Positions 21,613-34,726 of a stretch of DNA of 64,000 nt are shown here, one piece after another. The notes beneath the pieces are model-generated. The model was not told the DNA's origin. It ran no database searches and worked only from the letters and a program-made list of their open reading frames with translations. Position numbers and translations under genes: made by a program. Position 1 is the first letter of the stretch. Each line of letters opens with the position of its first letter. This stretch comes from Lonicera japonica (taxonomy: Eukaryota; Streptophyta; Magnoliopsida; Dipsacales; Caprifoliaceae), in assembly GCA_021464415.1 (NCBI GenBank), contig JAKCWG010000942.1:1-64000 (forward strand), read 5' to 3'.

Positions 21613-23641
21613 AAGCTGGAGCATAGAGATTGATCATGCCCAGCTTGTTACAAAGATAATCAACCCGAACCCCGTTTAAGGCTTTCGTGAAGAGATCACC
21701 CAATTGATCTCCAGTCTTCACATATCCTGTGGAAATTAAGCCTTGCTGGATCTTTTCGCGGACAAAATGACAATCGAGTTCAATATGTTTCGTTCGTTCA
21801 TGAAACACGGGATTAGACGCAATATGTATAGCAGTTTGATTATCACACCACAATTTAGCCGGTACCGAAGTCTTAATCCCTACTTCATTTAAGAGCTGAC
21901 ATATCCACATTATTTCACACACAGACTGAGCCATAGCTCTATATTTTGATTCTGCACTGGATCGTGACACAACATTTTGCTTCTTACTTTTCCATGAGAC
22001 TAAATTTCCGCCAACAAAAATACAATAGCCGGATGTGGACTTTCTATCCACCTTGGAACCTGCCCAATCTGCATCTGAAAAACCTTCAATACGAGTGTGT
22101 CCATGATTGGCGTATAAGATACCACGTCCAGGTGCTCCCTTTAGGTAACACAAAATTTGTTATAACACTTCCCAATGATGAATTGTTGGGGACGACATAA
22201 ACTGGCTCACCACACTGACAGAATACGCAATATCCGGGCGAGTCACTGTAAGATAATTCAACTTCCCCACCAATCTTCTATATTTCTCAGGATCCTCAAA
22301 TAGTTGACCATCTTTTGTCAACTGTACATTAGGAATCATCGGAGTACTACACGGCTTTGCCCCCAATTTCCCTGTCTCAGCTAATAAGTCAAGAACATAT
22401 TTCCTCTGAGATAGAAAAATGCCCTTTTTACTTCTTGTAACTTCGACACCCAAAAAGTATTTTAGCATCCCTAAGTCCTTTGTATGAAACTGAGCATGAA
22501 AGAAGGACTTAAGAGAAGAGATTCCCATAGTATCACTCCCAGTAATGACAATGTCATCTATGTACATAACCAACAAAATGATACCTGCTTCAGATTGTTT
22601 GTAGAATACAGAGTGGTCAGACTTACTTTTCGCCATGCCAAACGTCTCAATAGCCTGACTAAATTTTCCAAACCAAGCACGAGGACTTTGTTTCAAGCCA
22701 TACAAAGATTTACGAAGATGACAAACTTTCCCATACTCCCCCTGAGCAACAAACCCAGGAGGTTGCTCCATATAAACCTCCTCCTGAAGATCACCATGAA
22801 GAAAAGCATTCTTTATGTCTAGTTGATGCAGAGGCCAATGATGAGCAGCTGCCAAAGATATAAATAGCCTGACAGATGTTAATTTAGCAACAGGAGAAAA
22901 AGTATCAGAATAATCAACGCTATATGTCTGAGCATAACCCTTAGCAACGAGGCGGGCTTTTAAACGAGCAACAGACCCATCAGGATTGACCTTGACGGTA
23001 AATACCCATTTGCATCCGATAGCATGTTTCCCGGCAGGTAGAGTGACCAAGTCTCATGTACCATTCTTATCTAAAGCATCCATTTCCTCTATCATTGCAT
23101 TACGCCATCCAAGATATGATATAGCCTCATTGACAGTTTTAGGAATAGACATAGAATCAAGAGATGCAATGAATGAATAAGACAAATGTGATAGGTGATC
23201 ATAAGAGACATAAGACAAAACAGGATAAGTACACTGGCGTTTACCTTTGCGTAAAGCAATGGGAAGATCATCACTTGGCACGAGATCTGATGATGAAGAA
23301 GGAGCTGGTGGAGGACATGAATCAGCAGGCCGGCGTCTGGAGTAGACTTGATGGATGGGAGGTCTGACTGGCGCTGGTTCAGCAATGGGTACAGGGAACG
23401 TGATCGTATATACTAACAAATCATCATTCTCCCCCTGACTGTTGGAAGTGGAAGAAGGAAAATATGGTGTTTCCTCCATGAAGGTAACATCAGCTGAAAC
23501 AAGGTACTTGTTCAAACTAGGGCAATAACATCTGTATCCTTTCTGAAGACAAGAATACCCAAGAAAAACACATTTCAAAGACTTGGGATCTACCAAGCTA
23601 GGTAACGTACCATGTACCATACCAATGCCGCGTACAAGCAA
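21611..23641 (-). pseudogene. Copia D pol: integrase C-terminus, reverse transcriptase, RNase H
   Basis: One frame of about 677 codons with only two stops: TGA at 23054-23056 in place of the Trp of TW, and TAA near 22155 replacing an expected Glu before QILCYLKG. Order: integrase C-terminal stretch (DPKSLKCVFLGYS), linker, RT ([47 protein letters not shown], catalytic YIDDIV near 22560) and RNase H (DADWAGSKVDRKSTSGYC, SRSSAESKYRAM, HIELDCHFVREKI) ending at 21611. Distinct from A and B in sequence. Recently inactivated as judged from the otherwise intact frame. Confidence 0.95.
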
Positions 23642-24589
23642 CCCACGAATTACGAATTAGGTAACGTTAGCTCATGTTAATAGTAATTGGATTTGTGTTA
23701 TTTTTTAGTATTTTTATTTTAAAAGAAAATTCAAAAATTGTAGCTAAGTTAGTTGGTGTAGTAGTGCATAGAATTTGGGAGGATTGGCAGGGGTATTTTG
23801 GGAAATGAAACATGTTTTTTTTCAAAAAAAATACTTAGTAGTAGTTAGTGAGGACTATAGCTGTGGTGCAAAGTGAATTTTCCCTATTGTCCCCCATAGG
23901 AACCTAGTGGTGGACAAGCAATTGGGACACATCTCTCTTTTAATCTCTCATCTCTTGGCGGACAATTTATTTTATAATCTTTTATTTTTTTGTCAACAAG
24001 TGGACTATTTTATTTAAAAAATAATCTTAAAAAGGTGTTTGGATTGTATTCTAAATTAAGAAATTGGTACATTTTATCTATAGTTAAGAATACCATTTAT
24101 TCTTTTGTCCCCAAAAGAAAAGCAGTACTCATAATTTGAGACAGATAGACTATATTTATGGTGGGTTCAATCTTGAGTGGGTATTTGACATTGAAGTCAT
24201 ATTTGTTTTTCACTTTACCGACCAAACCATCCAGATGCACATTGCAGAAATTATTCCTTTTCTCTGACACTGTAGTTTTGTGATCTGCTTTGCAAATTGT
24301 CTTCTCAATTTCTTTTTCTTTTTTTTTTCTCTGCAATTTGTCCAATCCAATCCATATACAATTGCTATTTTTTTTTCTTTTTTGTTTTGGTACAGAAATT
24401 TAGGTGAAGTGAGCTATCACAGTCCAAAGCATTTACCATGATTCTTACACATCGTCCACCAAGAGAGACTGCTTGTTGTAAGAATCTAATCTTTACCAAC
24501 TTAACAAACCCTTGTGCACAGTACAATATTAGTAATGATACATGTATATATCTATTAGTGAACATGATCTTTTTATCCTTTATATATTC
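23642..24589. other. No gene seen
   Basis: AT-rich spacer between Copia D and the LINE tail. A minus-strand frame of 82 codons (24345-24097) is Lys-rich at its start and matches nothing I recognise. Confidence 0.5.
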
Positions 24590-24949
24590 TTAAGTTTTGG
24601 GTGGGATTATGCAAAAGCTAAAATCTTGTGGAGAATCAAGGTTTTGGTAATGGCTTGGAGGTTGTGGCAAGAAAGAAATAGCAGAATTTTTGATGATAAA
24701 GTCAGTGGAGCTGAGGAAATTTGGGATAATATTATTTTTTCGGCAGATTTGTGGGTTAGGGCATTTAATGTTATCGATTGGCTTAGAGTTTCCTTTTTAG
24801 ATTAGATTGTTTTAGTTTTTTTGACCAATCTGCAAGCTTGTAATTCTTACTGTTCTCTTGTGCAAAGGATATCTTGCCCTTTGTCACTAGTGAATCTGTT
24901 CCTCTTATTTTTGATTAATAAGATTAGCTTTGTTTCTTATCAAAAAAAG
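24590..24949 (+). mobile_element. LINE 3' end (5'-truncated)
   Basis: A short frame reads W..WQERNSRIF..K, the conserved C-terminal tail found after the zinc-binding domain of plant L1-like ORF2. It is followed by a stop at about 24803, an untranslated tail and a GTTTCTTATCAAAAAAA end at 24935-24948, the usual poly(A)-like terminus of these elements. Only the last part of the element is present, typical of incomplete target-primed reverse transcription. Orientation is the same as the LINE body at 26.5 kb, whose own C-terminus is missing. Confidence 0.82.
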
Positions 24950-25019
24950 GATTCAAAAATCTTTATAGTGGTTGTTATAAAGATTTACAAAGTGCAATTT
25001 TCATACCTAATTAGTGCTA

Positions 25020-26460
25020 ACAAATTCGTGGCCAACCTTTCCAATCCTTCAAAACTACTCCCCACCATCTTAACCAAAACAAGAGGGCCCCTCACAACCT
25101 CCTCACCTATTCCCACCTATGAGCAAATTGCCCGTCTTATACTAGAACAAAAATTGCCAACTCAGGCTCTCCGAACCTTCAGATGGGCCACCACCAATCT
25201 CCCCTCTTTCACTCCCGGCCAATCCACCTACAGAGCTTTGGTCCACAAACTTTGCAGTTTTCGCCGCTTTGATACTGTCCAACAACTGCTTGATGAAATG
25301 CCTAACTCAATTGGTTCTCCCCCGAATAAGGACATTTTCATCACCATTGTCTGTGGTCTTGGACGAGCTCGAATGATTCGACTAGTTGTTAAGGTTCTTG
25401 ATGGGGTTGCCAAGTTTGGAAAGAACCCGAGTTTCAAACTCTTGAATTTGATACTCGACATTCTTGTTAAGGAAGATATTGACATAGCTAGGGAGTTTTA
25501 TAGAAAAAAGGTGTTCAAGGAGATTGTTACACCTTCGGGATTTTGATGAAGGGGCTTTGTTTAACTAATAGGATCGGGGATGGTTTTAGATTTTGCAAGT
25601 AATGAAGAATCGAGGTGTGACGCCCAATACGGTTATTTACAACACACTGATTCATGCTCTTTGCAAGAATGGGAAAGTTTGGAAAGCTAGGAGCTTGATG
25701 AATGAGATGGTGGAGCCCAATGAAGTGACCTTTAATGTTTTGATACCCGCTTATTGTCGAGAAGAGAATATGGTGCTAGCTCTTGTGATGTTAGAGAAGA
25801 GCTTCAATCTTGGGTTTGTGCCTGATGTTGTTACATTGACGAAGGTGGTGGAGATTCTCTGTAAGGAAGGCCGAGCCATGGAAGCTATTGAGGTTTTAGC
25901 AAGGGTAAAGAGCAAGGGAGGTAGAATTGATGTTGTGGCTTATAACACACTAATCACGAGATTTTGAAAATTGGGAAAAACTAAAGTTGGGTGCCAGTTT
26001 TTAAAGGATTGATCTCTGGTTTTTGTGTATCAGGTTCACTAGATTTAGCTCTCAAAATGTTCAATGAAATGAAAACGGGCGGGATCATTTAGAATTTTGC
26101 TACGTATGACACACTAATCTGTGGTTTCTGTTCAAGAGGAAAGATGGAAGATGGGTTTAAGATCTTGGAACTAATGGTGGAGAGTAAGAGCGGTTTTGGG
26201 GGTCGTGTTAGTCCTTACAACAGCCTTCTCTATGGTCTCTATAAAGACAACCGATGGGATGAAGCCCTTGAATATTTGACCAAAATGGGAAACTTATTTC
26301 CTAAAGTTGTTGATAGAAGCTTGAGGATAATAGGTTTATGTAAAGAGGGTAGCATTGAGGAAGCCAAGAGGGTTTATGATCAAATAAAAGTAGAAGGGGT
26401 TGTACCGTGCGCTCTTGTATATGTAAGTTTGATCAATGGGTATACCCAAGAAGGTTGTGT
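25020..26460 (+). pseudogene. P-class PPR protein pseudogene (At2g17525-like)
   Basis: Three plus-strand stretches (about 25020-25546, 25593-25967, 26144-26460) read as consecutive 35-residue PPR motifs, e.g. [35 protein letters not shown] and [13 protein letters not shown] blocks. P-class PPR proteins bind organellar RNA, and most act in mitochondria or plastids. Gene order and wording of the motifs recall Arabidopsis At2g17525; this is recognition from memory, not a search. No start codon of its own is visible before the N-terminal part. A frame change lies near 25545-25593, stops occur at about 25965 and 25980, and a TAG at 26090-26092. The C-terminus is lost at the LINE junction near 26460. 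Intron-less, as usual for the family. Confidence 0.9.
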
Positions 26461-29400
26461 TCAAGCGTCAATCAGTGTGAGAGCTATTCAGAATACAGGG
26501 GTACTCTAGCCAGTAAATTGGATTTAGTGGTGCCGTGTGAGGAGGATAAGTGGATAGGCTTGAGTAGTGAAGAGAAAACTAGATTCAGGGAGTTGTTATC
26601 AAAGATGGGGATACCCATGGTCCCTATTCAGAGCCAGAATAAGAATAAAGGTAGATACAAAGGCAGTGAGAGAACAAAAGGTGCTAGAGAATTGAAGAAT
26701 TTGAAGTGCCCTATTAATTATGAGAAGCATAGAGTATAGGACTTTATGAAGAGGGTCGATATCGAGTTTCAATGAAAATCATATCATGGAACGTTAGGGG
26801 GTTGGGGAGAAAGAAAAAGAGGAGGTGTATTAAGGAAATTGTGTGCAAAGAGAACCCGAATGTATTTATTTTGCAGGAAACAAAAAAGGAAATGATTAAC
26901 TGGGCAATTATTGGGTCGGTATAGGGAGTAAGATTTAAAGATTGGGCCTTTCTTCCATCAGAAGGTAGGTCGGGAGGTATCTTGATTATATGGGATGTTA
27001 GAGTTATTTCGGTGGAGGAATGTGTGAGGGGTGTTTATACGTTATCATTAAATCTGAAAGTGAGGAATGGAGAAACTTGGTGGTTGACGGGGGTTTATGG
27101 TCCTTGTAGATACAGAGAAAGGAAGGATTTGTGGGAAGAACTGTCAAGTTTATACGGGTTATGCAGGGATAAATGGTGCATTGGTGGAGATTTCAACGTT
27201 ACTCGGTATCCATCAGAAAAGAAAGGTGGAGAAAATGGCAGAATCACGAAAAGCATGAAGCATTTTGATGAATTTATTAGGGAGGCGGGGTTATGTGATC
27301 TGGAAATCAATGTTAATTCCACATGGTCAAATGGCAATGCTCAATCTCGGCTTGACAGGTTTTTATTTTCAAATAATTGGGAGGCATTTTCTTTGGCAAA
27401 GTAGAGGTTCTCATTAGAGTTGTGTCGGATCATTTTCCTTTGATTCTTGATACAAACTCTGTTAAATGGGGTCCGACTCCCTTTAGTTTCGAAAACATGT
27501 GGCTGCAACATAATGAATTTTTGGGTAACTTTAAAAAGTGGTGGGCGGAGTGTAGAGTAGAAGGATGGGAAGACTATAAATTTATGAAGAAGTTAGACCT
27601 TGTGAAGCATAAGATCAAGGGCTGGAATAGGGATGTTTTTGGAGATGTGCGAATGCGTAAGGGGCTGATTTTAAGAAGAATATAGGAAATCAAGGAGTTG
27701 AGTGTGAAAGGAACTTTATCAGACGAACTGTCTGTAGAAAGGGGTAAATTAAGAGCGGAGCTTGATGAGGTTTTATTGAAGGAAGAAATTTCATGGTATC
27801 AAAAGGCTAAAGTAAAAGGGGCTATTGAATGGGATGCAAATTCTAAGTTATTCCATCGAATCGCAAATCAAAAAAAGGCGAATAAGCTTATTTGTAAATT
27901 AGAAAGAAATGATGGTTCTCTTATAGAAGAGGAAAGCGAAATTGAGAGAGAGATAATTAATTTTTTCAAGTCATTATATTCAAAGAAGGAGGGTCCGTGC
28001 ATGGGGTTTGAAGGTTTAGATTGGGCTCCTATCAAAGAGGAAAGCAGTAGATGGTTAGAAAGACCTTTTGAGGAAAGTGAAATCAAGAGAGCAATTGATG
28101 AATGTGAGGGAGATAAGGCGCCGGGGCCGGACGGTTATACTATGGAGATGTTTAAAAAGAGTTGGGGAGTGATTAAAGGAGAAGTTATGGGAGTTTTCAA
28201 GGAGTTCTTTGAGAATGGTGTGGTGAATGCATGTACGAATGCTACTTATATTTGCCTTATTCCTAAGAAAGTGGCATCTCTTAAACTTAAGGACTTTAGA
28301 CCTATAAGTCTTGTTACTAGCCTCTATAAGATATTGGCTAAAGTTTTGTCCTTAAGGTTGAGGGAGGTTCTGCACGATACGGTTGGGAATTCACAAGGAG
28401 CTTTTGTGAAAGGGAGACATATTTTTGATTTAGTCCTGGTTGCTAATAAAGGGGTGGAGGAATATCGAGAGAAGAAAAAGGAAGGCGTAGTTCTTAAAAT
28501 TGATTTTGAAAAAGCCTGCGATCATGTGGAGTGGGGCTTTGTAGACCATGTATTAGAAAAGAAAGGTTTTGGGACCAAATGGAGAAGATGGATCAATGGT
28601 TATCTAGCCTCGGCCAACTTTTCGGTAATACTTAATGGGAGACCTAGAGAAATATTTAAGGCGTCCCGAGGGCTCAGGCAAGGGGACCCATTATCCCCAT
28701 TTCTTTTTGTTTTAGTAGTGGATGTGCTACATCTATTGATTGAAAAAGACATAGAGAAAAAGTTAGTGGAGGGTTTTCGTATCGGTCGGGAAGAGATTAG
28801 TTTGTCTCACTTACAATTTGCTGATGATACTATTTTTTTCCTCTCAAATGATGTGGAGAAATTGGCCAATCTTATGGGAATTCTGGATATCTTTGGGTAT
28901 GCTTTAGGTTTGAACATTAATCTAGATAAAAGTGAGATTGTTGGTATTAATGTGAACGAAAATGAGGTGCATCAGCTGGGAAGAAGGATTGGTTGCGTAG
29001 TTGGTGAGTGGCCATTATCATATTTAGGCCTTCCGTTGGGTGATAATCCAAGAAGAATAGGGTTCTGGAATCCCATGGTTGAAAAGGTGGGGAAAAGGTT
29101 AGATGGATGGTTTAAGGGTTGCTTATCTAGAGGAGGTAGATTAACGCTGATACAATCGGTTCTTGAAAGTATCCCCATATATTATCTTTCCCTTTTTAAG
29201 ATTCATGTGGCGGTTGCTAAGGCGCTTGAGAGATTGATGCAAAATTTTCTTTGGGAAGGCTATGAAAAAGGAAGGGGGGACCATTTGGTGAACTAGGAGC
29301 AGGTATGTTTGAGCAAAAGACATGGTGGTTTGGGTATTGGTAACATTTTAAAGAGGAATGAAACTCTTCTTGGCAAATGGATTTGGAGATTCCCTCTAGA

Positions 29401-29911
29401 ACAAGATTCTTTTTGGTGTGCGATTATTAGAAGTAAATACGGGATTCAAGAGAATGGCTGGGATTCTAATGTAGTGGTAAAAAGTTCGCATCGTAACCCT
29501 TGGAAAGCTATATCTGCGAATATCGATAACTTTGTTAAACATACTCGCCTCAAGATGGGAAATGGAGATAGAATTAAGTTCTGGACAGATTTGTGGGTGG
29601 GGAAGGCGCCTCTAGCCTCTTTATTTCCACGCCTTTATAGCTTGTCAAATAAGTGTGACGCTACTATTGCTTCATGCTTGTCTAGAGGAGGGGGATCTGC
29701 TGCAACTTGGAACATTACCTTTCGTAGAAACTTCGATGATAGGGAGACTAACAATTTTTGTAGACTTTTAAATATGGTGGAGAAAGGGTTATCAGGTAGT
29801 TCTGAAGTAGACTGCAGAATTTGGGTGGGGGACAAGTCTGGGTTATTCTCTTCAAAGTCATATTTTGAGATTTTGACTGCTTTTTCTAATGACAATTCCT
29901 TTGCTTCTTTT
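26461..29911 (+). pseudogene. L1-type LINE: endonuclease and reverse transcriptase, ends truncated
   Basis: Non-LTR retrotransposon ORF2. A pre-endonuclease segment (to about 26738) precedes the APE-like endonuclease from ATG 26772 (SWNVRGLG, LQET, GDFN, SDHFPL). RT has KAPGPDGY near 28114, PISLVTSLYKILAK, KIDFEKA.DHVEW (a Cys replaces the usual Tyr), GLRQGDPLSPFLF near 28670 and catalytic FADD at about 28817-28828. The start of the zinc-binding region follows. Stops lie at 26922-26924, 27683-27685 and 29294-29296, with a frame change near 27390; otherwise 27377-29911 is one frame. The zinc-binding domain, C-terminal tail and poly(A) are absent because a different repeat begins at about 29912. 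5' end fused to the PPR pseudogene. Confidence 0.95.
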
Positions 29912-30290
29912 TAATAAACACCTGACTTCAGTTATTTTATAAAAGTATTACTTTCTAATATAATGTAATTTTTATTCTATTTATAAGTATTAGGTAAAGT
30001 TTTGTATAAATTTCTCCATTTAATACAAAATATAAAAATACAATAACATATGAAGAAATGAATTTGATGAGATCGGTAACCATGATTTTGGGTGGTAGAG
30101 AGATTTTCGTTAATCAATTTGATTATTTAAAGGGCATAAAAAAAATCAAATAAAAAATAAATGAATTAAAAATATTGTATTTGTTTTGTTATCCATCATT
30201 AATGGGATAAATAATATTATGAGCTGGTATTGTTTTATCCGATTTTTGTAGGATAAAAGGAATTATTTGAATAATTATTTAGAAAATGAT
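29912..30290 (+). repeat. Modular repeat copy 1, module A
   Basis: Starts TAATAAACACCTGACTTCAG exactly where the LINE frame is lost. It closely matches 42198-42540 and parts of 35430-35617 plus 37051-37150. No coding potential. Confidence 0.8.
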
Positions 30291-32000
30291 AATAAAGGAC
30301 ATCTGTTTAAAATGATTAGTTTAAATGACAACTTTTTAATGAAAGACAAAATATTTATTATTTTATTATTTCAATTAATTCAATTGAATTCCAATACTAC
30401 CCTTCTTAAAGATAAACACGAGAAAATAAATATATAATTAAATTCATAATTAAATCAGTCAAAATAAATTCAAACACATATCACAAAAAAAGTCAAATAA
30501 GAAGATAACGTAAGTATTATTCAAAAAAAAAAAAAGTCAAAGGAATAAAATGTCTCAAACTAACCAGACATACTATAAGACTAGAGTTGCAAATATGTTT
30601 GAGCTATAGATAATTCTCCATAATAACAAACATACATATTAACTGACATTATTTTAATTAATTTTTTGACAAACATATTAAGTTCCATATTTTCAATTTT
30701 CTGTCGGACATATTAAATTAATTACATCTTACCAATTTTTTGCTAAACATATTAGGTTATATTTTTTAATTTTTAATTTTTTTGTAGACATATTAAATTA
30801 TATTTTTGCAACAACATATAGTTTGATGTCTGTTAGAGGACAAATGGCTTTTAGACCTTCTTTTTAAAAAAAACAAAAATTACTAATTCTAATCAGTCAA
30901 AATTGAATGTAGTGGATTATTTATCATCTGTTGGTAGCTCAAGTATCTCTATGGTTTGCATAATGGACAATATGCCTAAGACTTCGAGATGCATTGGACT
31001 CTTCTTTAAGATCGTATGCGTATTGTTGGCAGTTAAAAATAAAATAATGCACAATAGGCAAACATCAAAAATTGTCGGGTTGTGTTTGATTTATATTTGG
31101 ATTTCTTAGTGGTTCTTTTTTTAAAATTTATTTCTATTAGGCCATTTGTATGTGTGTTAGGCCTTATAACCATTCATTACTAGCATTATGGGCCGTTCCT
31201 AAATATATTATAACACAAAAAATAATTGGTTGTACAAAATGCAAGCCCGTTTATTTAATTATGTACCTTCACTGCTTATGCATTTTAGTCAAAGTTGTCT
31301 TCAATATTCTCAGATCTAAGGCATTGTGCTGAGTCTAATAATTAAACTATCCCATTGAATCCCGATCTTAGTCATCATCCCCCCAATAATTGTGTTTGAG
31401 TTAATCATCACCGTAGAACCGGCAAGGCAAGGCTGTTATGTTATTTCTTATGGCATTGACCTATTTGATGATTGGTTCCTTAATGATCACTTGTAATGAT
31501 CTTCATCTCTCGAGGTCGAGTTGTTATTTAATTATAAATTTTTATTATGCTATTATGTTCTTCGCTTTCCATGGTTGTCAAAAGCAACATTTGATAAAAT
31601 AGTGGACTTTTCTTTAGCGAAAGTTGATTTGTTCATGTAATTTATTTTCTCGCAATACACGTGCCTTACATTCCCCGTGTGTGTTTTCTTCCTTTTTTGT
31701 TCTTATACTGTAAATTTATATAAGTATTTTACTTTTTTTTCACGTGTCATGATACTTTTGATCATTTTACTTATTCATCCTTTTTTAATATGTCTAAACA
31801 TGTTTTTACTCTTTCTATGTAACTTTTTAATATGCCAAACATATTAAGTTATATTTTTTCAATTTTCTGTTGGACATATTAAGTAGTATTTTTTCTATTT
31901 TCTAGCAAACATAATATAAAATATAAATTTTCTATATGTCTTTGACTCGGTCATCTTTCAATATAAAATTTTTCATTAATAACCTTAAAATTATATTTGG

Positions 32001-32077
<77 letters not shown>
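32001..32077. repeat. (AAT)n microsatellite
   Basis: About 77 bp of uninterrupted ATA/TAA triplets. Confidence 0.97.
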
Positions 32078-32149
32078 TTCTTTGAAAAGATTAAAAAAAA
32101 TAGTTAATAATTTTTAATTTTAAAATTGTCAATCTTGTTTCAACAAAAG

Positions 32150-32400
32150 CCAAAGTGGGCATTAGGCCCATCATAACCACAAGCCCACTCATGTATCCAA
32201 TTTAATGAAGTCTTAGGAAAGCTAAGCAAAGAATTATAAAAGATGAGCAGAGCTGCAGGAAGCTAAGCCCACGAGCGGGCTTTGATATATTTTTCTCTTC
32301 TTTCTCGATAACCCTGTGCAGCCTTTAATTTTTTTCGTTCTTCCTCCTCTGATTTTGATTTAATCTTTTGTTTTCATTCTTTAGCAATCTTTCAAGCACT
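32150..32400 (+). promoter_or_regulatory. Promoter/5'UTR-like stretch, possibly captured
   Basis: Contains TTAGGCCCATCAT, AAGCCCACTC, a near-palindromic AAGCCCACGAGCGGGCTT, then GATATATTTTTC and a pyrimidine-rich leader with CGATAACCCTG. GGCCCA/site-II boxes with a TC-rich leader are typical of plant housekeeping (e.g. ribosomal protein) promoters. No coding exon follows that I can recognise, so this is a weak call. Confidence 0.3.
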
Positions 32401-33275
32401 TAATACTTTTAAAGAGATACCTTTATATTTGCTTATATTAAGATATCGAGACAGCAATTAAATAGTAGTATTCTTAATTTATTTTTATAGTAAATGTTTC
32501 GATGCTATTAATTTTAGATCTTTTTCATCTTTGATTATTTTCTCCCATTCAAGTAAGTAATATTTTTATTTAATTATGCACTCACTTACATTAATGTTAT
32601 TTATTCATGTTTCCTCCGTACGGTGAATTAGATCCGGTGGACGAGATTTATCGAATTAATATGTTTACTTTTTGTAATGGGAAAAAAAATCTTAAGATGC
32701 ATTTACAGCTTTCGTGTCATCGTATGTTTGGTTAGTTTGAGACATTTTCTTCATTTGAATATTTTTTTTATTATTAATTATTGCATTTATCTCGTTTGCT
32801 ATCATGTCTAGTATTGCACTAAACGGGTGATAGGATTATCTAACTCATTCTTTCCAATCACAAATATGATTAATTAATTATATCCTACCTCTAATCTTGC
32901 CCGACAAACACACCTTAAAAGAATTAGGAGATGAGTTCTCATACAAAAGAAAGGAGGAAGATGAAGGGGGAGCCAAGAGAGCATCAATGAAAGTCTTGGG
33001 GAAGCAAAGAAGATGGAACTGAATCTTGGTATAAAATTTCACTTGAACAAGAATTAGCATGAAAACTTTTAGATCCATTTGAACTATTTTTAATTGGGGG
33101 CTTTAAAGAGATTCTCTTAATTTAAATGGGGGTTCAAGTATAGCCCAAAAGATTCGTCAAGATATGGATCATAGGAAATGGCATTCCGACAGTCATCGTC
33201 AGAAGCATAAGAAAAATGCTAATCATGATCACAAGATGATTCAAAAATAAAATCTTTAAAATAATCCCAATGATT

Positions 33276-33435
33276 TGCCTCAGCGATAAGGACGTATTTG
33301 GAATTGTGTGGTTAGACACACGATTTCAAATTTGATTATCCACTGTGTCAAGATTGTTCGAGCCACCGTGGTGTCTCTCGGCCGATAAATACCCGGATCT
33401 CGTGAGATTAGTTGGGGTGGAGCCCAGATATCCAC
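33276..33435 (+). repeat. SINE-like tRNA-derived segment (copy 1)
   Basis: CCTCAGCGATAAGGACG resembles a pol III A box and TCAAATTTGATTATCC a degenerate B box about 40 bases later. The same segment sits at the corresponding place in copies 4 (44585-44745, CTCAAGTTTAATTTTC) and 6 (57224-57335, CTCAAGTTCAATTCTCC). It was therefore part of the repeat before it was multiplied. Confidence 0.5.
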
Positions 33436-34726
33436 AGATATAGAAAAATGAAATCTTTGAAAGAAATTTTTTTTTTCCGAAAATAAAATCCTTGTTTCAA
33501 AGATTTTTTTTTAAAGCAAAGCAAGGAAGCCCCAAGGTTTTAAAAGCACTCACAGAAGGGACCACAGGAAATAAACTCTTTCTAAATGAGCTGGGCCTAT
33601 TAGGCCATCTCTTGGATAGTAATTTTTATTTTTGCATTATATCTCTGTGTCGAGAAATTCTATCACTATTTTCATATAGTATTAAATAAAAAATTTATTT
33701 GATACCATGTATTAAAAATCTTACATTGGTCAATTTCATGGTATTAAATAAGATTTTTTCATGTCATATAGGAATTTTTATCACAATTTTTCCATGTAGA
33801 ACAACTTACAGAAATTTCCTATATTAATCACTTTCTACCTAATATATAAATAGTTATAAAATATCCTATTATAGTTTTTTCCCTTTTTCTTTTATCGAGA
33901 TATTGAAAAATGAGGCTTGTTTGAAAAAGTTTTCTACAAAATAACCGGAGAATAATATTTGTATAAATTAAGAGCCAATATTTGACAAAACTCCAAAATG
34001 AGTGCAAAGTTAATTTTGCAATAAATTTTTATATTGCATTTTTTTATGGAATCATGCAAAATTAAGTTTGCACTACATTTTTTTTTAGCATATTATTATA
34101 AATAAGTGTTTAATTGATAATGCTTTAGAATAATTTCAACAAATTACATATCTAAAACTCATTTATTAATAAAATATACGTGATAATTTTTTTGGGGTGA
34201 TGCAAAGTCAAGTTTACACAACTTGTTTTCTAAAATATTACTATGTATTTAGATTTATTTGACGTTATTTTAGAGTTTTATGAAGGAAATATAAGAATAT
34301 AATTGTTAAAAAATATAAACACATCGTGCAAAACAATTATGCATTAAATTTTTTTGATTGCAAAGTTAGTTTGCACAAAATACAATTAAGTAAAAAATTA
34401 AGTTTGCACAAAACAAAATTTTGGTCAAAGCCCTCATTTTAAAACACAATTCATAAATAGACCCTTATTTTAGAAAAATAATAAAAAGTAGGTCCTTATT
34501 GTCAAAATATATTATTCACCGGAATTCTTGCAAAAAATAATATCACACAAGATATTTTACCCCATTTTTTAGTTCTTTTATAATATATAAATTTGTTTAT
34601 ATAAAAAGGATTATTGGAAAATTGACCTACAAAGAGTGGACCTAGACTATGATTAATTGAGTGTCCGGTGGAAAAAGAGCTCAAAGAACAAGAGGATGAT
34701 ATAAGAGGATGACAATTCAACCTTAT

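Larger units (their letters stand above)
21448..23641 (-). mobile_element. Copia element D, 5'-truncated
   Basis: Minus-strand Copia keeping its 3' LTR, polypurine tract and the RT/RNase H half of pol. It is cut at about 23641 inside the integrase C-terminus, after which unrelated AT-rich DNA starts. The 5' LTR, gag, protease and integrase core are missing. Confidence 0.92.
30291..32779. other. Segment inserted in copy 1 between modules A and B
   Basis: About 2.5 kb absent from the uninterrupted copy at 42198-42775. It carries degenerate repeats of the theme GACATATTAAGTTATATTTT (30650-30830 and 31830-31930) and an (AAT)n tract. A stretch with GGCCCA boxes also occurs near its end. No complete gene or clear transposon ends could be defined. 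Confidence 0.55.

Noticed and set aside
24821..25020. ATG at 24821 as the start of the PPR protein
   Set aside because: It lies in the LINE 3' untranslated tail; the frame merely happens to stay open into the PPR sequence.
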